From NCBI GenBank assembly GCA_023630585.1, contig CM042567.1, forward strand, positions 1,988,501 to 2,052,500: a DNA stretch of 64,000 bases, read 5' to 3'. Shown here piece after piece: positions 45,420 through 59,200 of this stretch. The notes beneath the pieces were generated by a model, which saw nothing but the letters and a program-made list of their open reading frames with translations, was not told the DNA's origin and made no database searches. The stretch comes from Cranoglanis bouderius (Eukaryota; Chordata; Actinopteri; Siluriformes; Cranoglanididae). Each line of letters starts with the position of its first letter. The stretch's first letter is position 1. The position numbers were made by a program, and so were the translations under genes.

Positions 45420-48400
45420 ATGGCTGTGATGATTCCGCCGGTGAAGCTGAAATGGTTGGAGCATCTGAACAGCTCTTGGATTTCCGAGGACAGCGAGTCC
45501 ATCTCCACACGAGAGGGCGTGGCTGTGCTCTACTCCAAGCTCCTGACTAATAAAGAGGTGGTGCTGCTTCCTCAGCAGGTTCTGTGCCTCAAAGGCCCTC
45601 AGCTGCCCGACTTCGAGCGCGAGTGTCTGTCGCGTGATGAACAGGAGCACTACCTGGACGCGCTGCTGGCCAGTCAGCTGGCTTTGGCCAAAACCGTGTG
45701 CTCGGACTCTCCTTTCGCGAGCGCTCTGCGCAAACGTCTTCTGGTGCTGCAGCGCATCTTTTACGCTCTCTCGAGCAAGTACCACGACAAGGGCAAGGCC
45801 AAGCAGCAGCAGCATTCGGGCGAGAGCGCGCTGAACTCCTCCGAGCTGCAGGCGGCGAGCGAGCGGCCGCGCTCTAGTACGGACGCGCTGATCGAGATGG
45901 GCGTACGCACGGGTCTGAGCTTACTCTTCGCACTCCTGCGTCAGAGCTGGGCCCTGCCCACAGCCACGCCCGGCCTCAGCCTCTGCAACGACGTCATCAC
46001 CACGGCGATCGAGGTAGTGGGCTCGCTCCCGCCGTTATCGCTAGCCAACGAGAGCAAGATCCCGCCCATGGGCTTAGACTGCCTGGTGCAGGTCACCGCC
46101 TTCCTGAAGGGCGTGATCGCCTGCCAGTCCGGCGCGGACATGGTGGGGCGGAGGTTGGCCTGCGAGCTCCTCCTGGGTTTAGCGGCGCAGAGAGGATCGC
46201 TGCGTTATCTGCTGGAGTGGGTGGAGATGGCGCTGGCCGCCTCGGCTGGGGTCAGCAACCTGGAGCAGATCCAGAACCAGAACCAGAACCAGGAAGGCCT
46301 GATGGGATACGACTGCTTCATGAACATCCTCATGCAGATGAGACGATCGTTGGTACGTTCTTCGCGCGTGCCTCAGGCTGTGACGTCATAACAACAAATA
46401 AAGAACGCGATAAGATAAACGAAAGACAAAATGAATTCATGAATTATAATTATATAATTAAATATCTTGTCAGGAAAAGTGTGTTTAATTAATTAAGGTG
46501 TTTGTCAGAATCGTGCAAAATACTTTTTACGTACTTTTAAAAGAAAAACGTATAGGTTATGAGGATATACTTAAGAGATAATAGTTTATAAAAACAAAAT
46601 GCACAGGAATACAAAGGAGATATTTAAACAACTTTCCTCAAGAGTAGTGTTGTTTGTGTTTGAAGAAATTCCAGATAACTGTGTGTTTGTTTGTTTGTTT
46701 GTTTTTAAAAAAATATATTCATATACACACACACACACACACACAGGGTTCGTCGTCAGACAGGAGTCAGTGGAGAGAGCCAACCCGGACCCCGGACGGT
46801 CTGTGCTCTCTGTATGAAGCAGCACTCTGTCTGTTTGAAGAGGTAAAAAAAAAAAAAAGTCTTTCAAATAATTAGGAATAGAGTAATTTCTTGGTTCACA
46901 CCGTTACCGTCGGCGACGTTACAGGTCTGTCGCATGGCGTCGGATTACTCGAGGACGTGCGCAAGTCCAGACAGCATCCAGACGGGCGAGGCGGCCATGG
47001 TGTCCGAGACGTGCGAGGTGTACGTGTGGGGCAGCAACAGCAGCCACCAGCTCGTGGAGGGAACGCAGGAGAAAATCCTTCAGCCCAAACTCGCAGCCAG
47101 CTTCAGCGACGCACAAACGGTAAGAAATGCTCTGATACGTTAACGCCTTGACGCGCTAATCGAAAACCTTCCGTCCGATCAGAGTCGTTCAATCGGTGTT
47201 TCCATTTCCAGATCGAAGCCGGTCAATACTGCACGTTCGTCATCTCCTCCGACGGCTCCGTCCGGGCTTGTGGAAAGGGAAGCTACGGCCGCCTGGGTCT
47301 GGGCGACTCCAACAACCAGTCCACGCTTAAGAAGCTGACCTTCGAACCTCACCGTGCCATCAAAAAGGTTTCCTCGTCCAAGGGCTCGGACGGCCACACG
47401 CTAGCGTTCACCAGCGAAGGAGAAGTGTTCAGCTGGGGCGACGGAGATTACGGCAAACTGGGACACGGCAACAGCTCCACTCAGAAATACCCCAAACTCA
47501 TACAGGGACCCCTGCAGGGGAAGGTACTGAGCACGGCGTATGAGTTTACTTAAATCACTATAGATTTGACTCCATAATAAACGACTTCTAGGTGTGTCTT
47601 CAAGTTTCATGCGTGCTTTAAAAAAAAAAAAGTCTCGTTTTAATACAAATTAATCGTTTTTGAGCTTTGTTATAAGCTCTGGTAGTAGGGGGGCGTGGCC
47701 AGTTAATCATTAGCACGTCACATGACCATCACATGTGCTCGGAGCTAGGCCTGTCACAACAGCAACTACTTTCGTTGGACGATACATTGTCCCGGAAATA
47801 ATCGCGATAAACGATATTATTGTCGTTTTAAGACCATTTTATTCCACCGATTCCATGACGATGACGACGATGATGATGATGATGATAACGCAAGTACACC
47901 CTTTCAAAGAGCAACGAACTTTTTAATTCTTAAGACTCTTCAGACGTTGGAATTCGAAGGTCAGAAAACTTCTGATGAAAATATCCTTTCAGTTCAGTCA
48001 GTATTTTGTCCTGTCATACTTTTCATTTTAGTCCATTTCACTCCGACTAAAAGGGCATCGAATGTTTATCGACAGCATTTTAGTTGACGAGAAAATGCAA
48101 AAAATTAAACCAGGTATTCACACATTTTATTCATTAACTTAAACATATGAAAACGGGCCTTGCTACGAAAACCTGATCTCCTGAAATGACAACATTAATA
48201 TGAGACGCTACCGTAATACAATATCGTGATTTCTTTATGCTTTAATTATTCACTGCGAGTGTTTTAGTGCGTCGTTACGGAAACAGCATATTCACAGCGT
48301 TCTGCCTAGCGCCTTACTTAAGTTCAAGCTCACTTCGTGTCATTCTGTTGTGTAAATGTCTGATTAAACTAATATGTGTATAGGATGCATTTGAGTGAGT

Positions 48401-50140
48401 TAATTAACCCTCTAGTAAAGCGCTTAAGTTTAATACCGTTCATTCTCTGTTCAGCTTAAGCGGCTCGATCCCCGACATTATTGGCTACGACTGGATTATC
48501 TGAAACACTAGCACTATTCTTTCTAGATTTTTCTTTTTCAAGAAAACGTCGTTAGTGCATCGTTAATATCTTGCGTGTCATTTTTTCAACAGTATGTTTT
48601 AAGTAAAATCGGTGCTAGCGCTTGCTACACATCTTAAATTCGAACGCACCCAGTTTTTGCATTCGAATGTGCGTTTTTATCTTAAATTCGACGAATATTC
48701 GAATCGTTAATCTGACAGCCCTAGAGCAGACGACAGGACAGAAGCTCCTCTGACACGTCCCTTTAAGCTTCGTCTGTGTTTTATCGTTCTACTTTCAAAA
48801 CGTTTGATTAGATTAGATTGATTAGATTAGAGTGAAAACACTATTGTGTTATTTTAATTTTAACTAAACGGTGTGTATGTGTGTAGGTGGTGGTGTCGGT
48901 GTCGGCCGGCTACAGGCACAGTGCGGCGGTCAGTGAGGATGGAGAGCTGTACACATGGGGAGAAGGTGACTTTGGAAGACTGGGTACGTTTCCATGTTTT
49001 TTTACGTTTATGTTTCCGGTATTGTTTTGCCGTGTCACTGTGTTTGTGTTCACTCTGGATGAGTTATACAGCTAAACGTGAACGATAAAAGCGTGTCGTG
49101 TGTGTTGTTCTTAGGCCACGGTGATAGCAACAGCCGCAACATCCCCATGCTCGTGAAAGACATCAGCAACGTAGGCGAGGTGTCCTGCGGCAGTTCTCAC
49201 ACCATCGCGCTTTCCAAAGACGGACGCACCGTCTGGTCCTTCGGAGGCGGAGACAACGGTGAGTCGCCACGCCGTATGGCTGCGATGACGATGTCGTACG
49301 AAATAAGGTTCAAAAAAAAGAAATCAGGATAACGTCGTACACTCTTTAGCACGTGACTCTTAGTAACCTCTAAGAATCCGTCTTCATCGTTGGAGCGATA
49401 TCCGTCGTATTGATTAGTAAAACAAAAGAGTAGATTGTGAGATTCTCACACAACCCCGTTTGTAAGTCAGGTGACCCCCACGTGAGGTCGTGACCCCTCG
49501 TTTTGTAACCCCTGTTCTAGAGTCTGTAATTTGTCAGAAAGAAAATGATGAGGACGTCGGAGATCTCGAAGTATAAGTTTATTGCATCGTAGCAGTGACG
49601 AAGACAGCGAAGCACTTCGGGTTCATCGGAGTCAAAGTGAACCTCGGACGATATCAGCTCAGACGTTTTATACTGCTTTTCAAACTAGATTTTCCCGCCC
49701 ATAATGTAAATGGTGTGGTGTGTCGTGTTGTCGTTTACTTGCGTGACGTGTCTCCGTGTTCTCTCTGACAGGTAAGCTCGGACACGGCGACACCAACCGC
49801 GTGTACAAACCCAAAGTGGTGGAGGCTCTGCAGGGAATGTTCATCCGTAAAGTGTGCGCCGGAAGCCAGTCTTCTCTGGCCCTCACCTCTACTGGACAGG
49901 TAGGAAGGTGGAACGTTCGAGAAGTGTGTCGTCAGACGTTTTCGGTAGCTAAGTGTATGTGTGGTGTGTGTTCTGCTCGTTTCTCAGGTGTACGCGTGGG
50001 GCTGTGGTGCATGTCTGGGCTGCGGATCCTCCGAAGCCACGGCTCTCCGACCCAAGCTGATCGAGGAACTGGCCACCACCCGCGTTGTAGACATCTCTAT
50101 AGGAGACAGTCACTGCCTGGCTTTGTCACACGGTGAAATA

Positions 50141-50182
<42 letters not shown>

Positions 50183-51261
50183 CATATATTTACCATAACA
50201 GCTCGATTTATTCTCTGCTTAGCATGCACAGTTCTTAAGGTGACGAGAAGAGACTTCAGAAAGCACATCAGAGCGAGCGTGACAGCTGCATGTTGTATTA
50301 AGCCTAACTCTGGGATCTAAGCCATTTTGCATTATATTTATATAATAAATAACCTGCTCTTTTGCAATAAATTACTGACTTATTTAAGCTCTTTTCCAAA
50401 AACTAACTAATTATTTGTTTTTAATGAAAACAGTCATAATGGATTTTTTTAAAAACATGAATATGATACCCATGCCTTTTGTCATCTCTTTACCTAAAAT
50501 AAAGCTTTCTGCTAAATGTATGCATGTCCCTTCAGCTTCACTGTGTCTAGAGTATCACTGTTGTTCAGTTCGAGAATGGTCCATCCATGTTTTTCGTTGC
50601 CGTGGTGACGGATACTGTACCAGTTTCAGGTCTGATTGTCCCGGAGACTGAATAACAAGACTCCTGATTGGTCTAGGGCTCTCGTTTGGGTCTCATCTTG
50701 TATTCGCAGGTCTGCCGTTTATAGAGAAACGGTCCTGTTGTTTTTTAAATTGAATTTTACAGCACAAGATGTCGATTAGCGAAGTCCGAACACAGGAAAT
50801 TAGCGTGCCCTCTGCAAAAGGAAGCGATTTTACACCACGTCTCTACTTAAAATAGCGCCGGGAATCAAATTTAATTAGGGGGCCAAGCACCGAAGGTGTA
50901 CGATTGTAGTTTCTCCGTTTTGACGGATACTACCGACCGAAGTCAAAGCGCCCTTCTTATTCTTATTGTTCTTCTTCTTATTGCACATTTTGTAGATAAT
51001 GAAGTTTATGCCTGGGGAAATAACTCGATGGGTCAGTGCGGTCAAGGAAACTCAACCGGTCCCATCACCAAACCCAAGAAGGTGATCGGTTTAGACGGAG
51101 TGGCCATTCAGCAGATTTCTGCAGGCACCTCCCACAGCCTGGCCTGGACCGCCCTTCCCCGAGACAGGTGAGCAGCATTCGCATCACTGAAAACGTTGAT
51201 CCCGGAAAGAGTCGATTCACTAATTCCTTTGGAGTCGATTCCACACAATGAAAATGAATCA

Positions 51262-51299
<38 letters not shown>

Positions 51300-52388
51300 C
51301 GCACATGGCAATTTGGCTTGAAATACAGCTAAAAAAGTAAGCATAAGTAAGTATAAAAAATAAGTATAAGTGATTTTAAAAAAACGATCTAAATCTTTAG
51401 TTAGTTAGTGACCCTTTATTTAATTAAGCCTAGTTAAGATTTAGTTCAGCGGTACTGTCGATTAAAATGCTACAGATAAATAGTTTTAACATAAATGTTT
51501 AAAGAAATACAACTAATTGAAAAAAAAATCAATCAACAGATGAATCAATTATCAAGATAATCGTTAGTTGCAGCTTTTCTGATGTCATTGTGTGCATTAT
51601 AGATTCTGATGCTTAATATTATATATGTTGTATCATTAAGTGAATTGCTCTTGTTCGTGTGTGTGTGTGTGTGTGTGTGTGTTTATGTGAGCAGGCAAGT
51701 GGTGGCATGGCACAGGCCGTACTGCGTGGATCTAGAGGAGAGCACTTTTGCTCATCTGCGTTCGTTCCTGGAGAGATATTGTGACGGCATCAATAACAAA
51801 GTCCCTCCGCTGCCCTTCCCTTCCTCCAAGTACGTCAAACCCGTTTATAGTTACAATACCTGCGATATCATCACGATATCGACATTATCTTCATATCGCC
51901 CAGCCGTAGTGATCATTCTTCTTATTCTTATTATTATTTTTACCGTGCACGGTTGTCATACGTTTGTTTCCGACTTGTCTGTACCACAGAGAGCACCATA
52001 ACTTCTTGAAGCTGTGCCTGAAGCTCTTATCCAATCATCTAGCTCTGGCTCTGGCAGGGGGCGTGGCCACCAGTATCCTAGGACGACAGGCTCGGCCTCT
52101 TCGCAACCTGTTGTTCAGATTGATGGACGCGTCGGTGCCTGATGAGATTCAGGAGGTGTGTGTCTGTTTCTACAGTTCCTTATTGATAGATTTTGGTGGC
52201 TTCACATTTTTACTGGTGTGTGTGTGTGTGTGTGTGTGTTTTTTTTCCAGGCGGTCATTGAGACTCTGTCCGTAGGTGCCACTATGTTGTTGCCACCTCT
52301 GAGGGAAAGAATGGAGCTTCTGCACTCACTGCTTCCTCAAGGACCTGACCGCTGGGAGAGCCTGTCTAAAGGACAGGTGAGGTGCTCT

Positions 52389-52442
<54 letters not shown>

Positions 52443-52949
52443 TAATGCATGTTAACATGCATTTCTGTGTTCCAGAGGATGCAGCTGGACATCATTCTAA
52501 CCAGTCTCCAGGATCACACCCACGTCGCTTCTCTGCTGGGCTACAGTTCTCCTCCGGATGTCTCCGAATCCCTCACGCTGTCCTCAGACCCCACACACAC
52601 ACCGGACACACACCCCGACACCCACCTCGCCGAGATCCTCATGAAGACTCTACTCAGGAACCTGGGCTTCTACACGGTGAGTATGCGGCATGTCAGGTGA
52701 AGCTTTACACTCTCTTACTGCATCCGCTGAGTCCACACCATCATGTTAAGTGTGTTTGTGTGTGTGTGTATGTGTGTTTACAGGATCAGGCGTTTGGGGA
52801 GTTGGAGAAGAACAGTGATAAGCATTTACAGGGAACATCTTCATCTGATAACAGTCAGCCTGCTCACCTCCATGAGCTCCTCTGTTCTCTACAGAAACAA
52901 CTGCTGGCCTTCTGCCACATGAACCCTGTCACAGAGGTACACACACACT

Positions 52950-52981
<32 letters not shown>

Positions 52982-53603
52982 TACACACACTCACACACAG
53001 ACAATAAGACAAACAATAAGCCAAACAGACAGACATGTGAACACACACAAATGGCCAGACAGAGACACACACACACACACACACACACAGCAAGAGAGAG
53101 AGAGAGACAAACACACACACACACACACACAGCAAGAGAGAGAGAGAGACAAACACACACACACACAAACAAATGGACAGACGGACACATGCGCACACAC
53201 ACAGCAAGAGAGACACGCACACAAATGGACAGAGAAAGAGATTCACACCGAGACACACAGAAACACACAGACACAAACAAACACACTCACACTTCAAAAT
53301 TAACATGCGCACACACACGAATGGACAGACACGCACAGACTTGCAGAGGGAAATGCAGACACACACACACACACAGAAAGAGAGACTCAAACAAACAAAT
53401 GAACCCACACACACAAAGATGGACGGACAGACACACAAACTTACAGAGAGACACACAGACAGACAGGACATATACATGTACAGACAGATGCATTGATGCC
53501 CATGCAGATGGACACACACACACACACACACAATGCAGGATATACTCTCAAAGGGAAAGCATTGTGATTGCATGATGTCTGCCACACAGACTGATTTGTT
53601 TAC

Positions 53604-53672
<69 letters not shown>

Positions 53673-53869
53673 GACTCCAGCAGCGTGGCTCTTCTCCATA
53701 AACACCTGCAGCTTTTGCTGCCTCATGCCACAGACATTTTCACTCGCTCTGCCCTGCTTCTGAAGGAGAGTTCTGGAAACGGCAGCGTGTGTGAGAAACT
53801 ACGAGGTATGTGTGCACACAAACTCACACGAGAACATAAAACAGACATATGTTATTTTAACACCCTGGC

Positions 53870-53938
<69 letters not shown>

Positions 53939-54471
53939 GTAGATGTGATGTACGTGTCTGCAGCAGGAAGCATGCTGTGTCAGATCATGACGTCGTTGCT
54001 GTTATTGCCCGTATGGGTGGCTCGTCCGCTGCTGAGTTTCCTGTTAGACCTTCTGCCTCCGTTAGACCGCCTCAACAGACTCCTGCCGGCCGTTTCGCCG
54101 TTAGAGGACCAGGAGCTGCAGTGGCCAGTTCAGGGTAAAATTTAAAAAATAAAAGTCTGAATAAAAATCTTTATGCCTGTTTTAAAATTTTTGTTTGTTT
54201 AATGGAGTCTCTCGATCGCTCAGTTGAATCTCTCGGTCTCTGTGACTGGCGGCAGGAATCTCGGAGCTAGCGGAACCGGGGTGTGTGTCGGGTCCTGCGC
54301 AGGCGTGGGTGTGGCTTGTGGATCTGGAGCGCACAGTGGCTTTGCTGATTGGGCGATGCCTGGGGGGAATGCTGCAAGGCTCCGCCCCCTCGCTGGAGGA
54401 ACAGCACACGGCGTACTGGCTGAAAACCCCGCTGTTCAGCAACGGCCTGGAGACAGACATACCACAGCTAG

Positions 54472-54512
<41 letters not shown>

Positions 54513-54528
54513 GCTAGGCGTGCACGTG

Positions 54529-54560
<32 letters not shown>

Positions 54561-54618
54561 GCTAGGCGTGCACGTGCACACACACACACACACACACAGA
54601 CAGCTAGGCGTGCACGTG

Positions 54619-54650
<32 letters not shown>

Positions 54651-54711
54651 GCTAGGCGTGCACGTGCACACACACACACACACACACACACAGACAGACA
54701 GGCAGGCAGGT

Positions 54712-54750
<39 letters not shown>

Positions 54751-55205
54751 GACAGACAGGCAGGCAGGTGCACACACACACACACACACAGACAGACAGG
54801 CAGGCAGGTGCACACACACACACACACACACACAGACAGACAGACAGGCAGGCAGGTGCACACACACACACACACAGCTAGGCACACACGCACACGCGCA
54901 CACACACAGCTAGGCACACACACACACACACACACAGCTAGGCACACACACACACACAGCTAGGCACACACACACACACACACACACACAGCTAGGCACA
55001 CACACACACACACACACACACAGCTAGGCACACACACACACACACAGCTAGGCACACACACACACACAGCTAGGCACACACACAGCTAGGCACACACACA
55101 CACACAGCTAGGCACACACACACACACACACACACAGCTAGGCACACACACACACACACACACACACACAGCTAGGCACACACACACACACACACACACA
55201 GCTAG

Positions 55206-55257
<52 letters not shown>

Positions 55258-55319
55258 CTAGGCACACACACACACACACACACAGCTAGGCACACACACA
55301 CACACACACACACAGCTAG

Positions 55320-55351
<32 letters not shown>

Positions 55352-55355
55352 CTAG

Positions 55356-55387
<32 letters not shown>

Positions 55388-55391
55388 CTAG

Positions 55392-55423
<32 letters not shown>

Positions 55424-55461
55424 CTAGGCACACACACACACACACACACACACACAGCTAG

Positions 55462-55493
<32 letters not shown>

Positions 55494-55497
55494 CTAG

Positions 55498-55529
<32 letters not shown>

Positions 55530-55533
55530 CTAG

Positions 55534-55565
<32 letters not shown>

Positions 55566-55569
55566 CTAG

Positions 55570-55601
<32 letters not shown>

Positions 55602-55605
55602 CTAG

Positions 55606-55641
<36 letters not shown>

Positions 55642-55645
55642 CTAG

Positions 55646-55693
<48 letters not shown>

Positions 55694-56231
55694 AGCTAGG
55701 CACACACACACACACACAAACATATACACACATACATACACATACAGACAGAAAGGCACACAGACACACACACACACACAAACAAACTCAGACACTGACT
55801 GCATACATGCTGCATACATGCAGACAGACAGGTGCCCACACACATACAGGCACACAGGCATCCACACAAGACAGGCGGACAGACCGATATACACACACAG
55901 ATAGATGGATGGATGAAGAGAGACAGATGAGCAGACAGACAGACAGACACACACTCAATGATAATCGCTCCAGACTATTTATTCAGATTAGGAACTTCAC
56001 TCTGTGCTAATTTATGGATGTTATTATATATATTGTGTGTGTGTGTGTGTGTTAAAGACTCGTGTATCAGTGCTCTCCTGGAGGCGGCTCTGTGTGGGAA
56101 TGAGGAGAAGAAGCCGTTTGACTGCGCACTGCGAGCCGACATGAGTGTGTTAGTGGACCTGGCCCTCGGATCCACTAAAGAGCCCACATACAGTCTGTGG
56201 ACCAACATGCTGGACTACGCCATCAGCAAGG

Positions 56232-56272
<41 letters not shown>

Positions 56273-59200
56273 TAGTCTTAAAATAAATGATCTGTAAAAG
56301 AGAGAACTCAGCTTTGTGGTGTGTGTGTTGTGTGTGTAGACTGGGACAGTGCGACTCTGAGTAATGAGGCTTTGTTGGACACCGTGTCTCGCTTTGTTCT
56401 GGCGACACTGCTGAAACACACAGGACTGCTGGGTTACGCCTGCGGAGGGGGCAGGTAACACACACACACATACACACACACTGTAAACACTTTAAACACA
56501 CACACACGGAGTGATCCATTACAGTTATTAGACTCTCAGTCTGACTGTACGTTATACCTGTGATGGTGTGTAAGGTATCAGCCGTGTAAGCTGTTGGCTG
56601 AAGTGTACCGGAGTGTGTATAAGGTGCGGAATCGCTTACTGGCCTGCAAGAACATGGAGCTGGTCCAAACTCGCTCACCATCCAGAGAACGCAGGGTACA
56701 AACACACACACACACACACACACACACTTACACACACATACATTTACATGCATCGGCATAGCATCATCTTACTTCCAGATGCTTATTTTACATATCAACA
56801 CCTCTGTACCTCCCGTGTGTGTGAATGTGTGTGTGCGCAGATCTCTGAGAACGTGGACTCGGTGGAACTGGACCCACAGGAACACGCTTTCACTCGCACC
56901 ATCGACGAAGAGGCAGAACTGGAGGAACGAGCCGACCGAGAGAGAGACCGAGAGGACAGCCATCAGGAGCAGGAGGGAGAGGAGGAGAGGGAGCATGAGG
57001 TCATGACCGCAGGAAGTGAGAACACGCATACACACCTCATAATTAGTCGTCAACATATGCTATGGTAAAATTAAAAAAAAAAATTATTTCCTTAGAAATG
57101 TAGGCATGTCTGTTATAACAGATTTGAACCCTGCCTCTCACTGTGTCACGTCTCGTTGGGTGCAGAAATTTTCCAGTGTTTTCTCTCGGCGCGGGATGTG
57201 GTGCGAAGCCGAGAGCGAACTCACACAACCAGCGTCGGTGTCCCAGACGAGTCTGTTCAGCCTGGCGAGGAGCGCAGGAACAGCGTCCCCTTACAGGACG
57301 GGCAAGACCTCTACACCACCACCTGCAACGGCATCATCCATCGCTGCGCCATGCTCCTGATGGCCGTCAGCCCGACGCTCACGCAGACCGCCAACGAGCA
57401 GGCGGCTTTGAGCGGCGCCATGCAGGACGGAGCCGGATTTATGACCAGGTAAACACTACGCACTATAATCCGTCTGATACACGTATTAACGCATAACTCG
57501 GGTTCATACTCAATAATAATAATAATAATAATAATATAATAATAATAATAAAGGTGCGTGTCGTGTGTTTAGGAGCGAGAGTTTGTCCACCGAGAGTCGT
57601 TCCATCCAGAGCGGTCCGAGTTACAGACTCACTAAATCCAGAAGCGAGTCTGATCTCTCCCAGCCCGAGTCTGATGAAGAAGGATACTCACTGGTCAGTA
57701 CGCACACCTACACATGTTGATCACGCTTATCCTGTCGTACTGTGTGTACATTCGACTGAGGAAACGTCTCCGTGAACTCTTACAGAGTGCCAAAAGGAAC
57801 GTTGACCTGGATTTGGCCTTCACTCCTAAAAAGAGAGGTTAGTCTCTTAATTTAATTTGTTTTAAATGTTTTTGTTTTTGTGTGTGTGTGTTGAAGTGGG
57901 TCTTAACCTTTCTGATTTCATACAGAAGCCAACATATAAAAAAAACAACAACACGGAGGACAGAGTGCAAGGTGTTTAAGATGGAAAATACAGTATATTA
58001 TTAGGGTGTGTACGTGATGTGACGTCCGATTTTTACATACGGCCGCATAAAGTCGTCACACGAGAATTTTCTTCAAAGAAAAATAGACCGATCTTTATTT
58101 CATCAGCATTACTGAGAATCATTAATCTAAACTAGAGCACAGACAGGCCTAGTTAAGTTACGCGATACTAGCGAGGCACTAGTAAGGACGTTGTGATCAT
58201 TACAGCGTGTACTTCATGTGAACCGCTTCTTTTTTTTTTTCCACCTACAGACTAATGGAACTTCATATGTATACATTAGGATAATATTAAAATAATATTC
58301 ATCATCATATGTTTGTTTGGTGTCCGATTTTTGACTCGATAAGCCTTCTTACTTCATTACCTGTTCCGCTTTCGTCATCCGTCAGATTTTGCACACAGCA
58401 CTCCGGACTCTGCCGACTGGTTCGGCCGGCGTTTGGGTCGCGAGTGCCTGTACGGCTCCCCTCAGTCTTACGAGGAGTCTGACTTGGACCTGAGCTGCAC
58501 GCTGCACATCCACACGCTCATCGACAACATCGTCAGCTTCGTCAGTGGCGATGTGGGAAACACGCCCGGGTTCAAGGAACCAGAGGAGAGCATGTCAACT
58601 AGTCCTCAAGCTACGATTATAGCCATGGAGCAGCAGCAGGGCAGAGCGGAGGTACAGGACATGCTTACACACTTTGAGACACTAGAAGACGTTTATTTAA
58701 CATTTATGGAAGGAGTCTCCAGTGTCAGAGGTGTAGCTGTAGCTGTTAAAAAAAAAAAAAAAAATTGCTGTAGTATAAGATGAATAAAACATGCTGTTAT
58801 AGGAAAAGAATCACATTTTTGTCGTATATGTGTGCGTAGCTGCGATTAGACGCCCTTCATCAGATCGTGGTTTTAATCTCTGGGATGGAGGAGAAAAGCA
58901 GTCAGGCCGGAGAAGAGGGCGTGGCCGGACGTGGTCCCGCCGCCTTTCATTCCGCCTCCTTGCTGACATCAGTCAGACTGCAGTTCTTGGCAGGATGCTT
59001 TGGCCTCGGGTGCTGTAACGGGGGACTGAAGGGTGAGAGCGTCCAGCTACACCACTACCAGGTACTCATCAGGCTTGTGTACACTGTTAATTAACAAGCA
59101 AATTGTTTGGTGAATCATCACATTTACATAATTTTCCACTTACCTCATAATCAGAGATAATAAAGAGATATTCGGTGTCTGACATTTGGTTCTTGAACCG

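Noticed and set aside
45294..45815. 173-codon frame on the minus strand opposite herc1 exon 1
   Set aside because: It is a shadow of a GC-rich, strongly conserved coding exon on the + strand.
54472..55760. Regularly spaced CAGCTAGG units that could suggest a CRISPR-like array
   Set aside because: Spacers are only CA repeats of varying length, the host is a vertebrate, and the array lies in an intron. It is a minisatellite.
52382..55954. Many long frames of Cys-Val, His-Thr or similar repeats on both strands
   Set aside because: They translate (CA)n and (GT)n arrays in herc1 introns; real exons of herc1 interrupt them in other frames.
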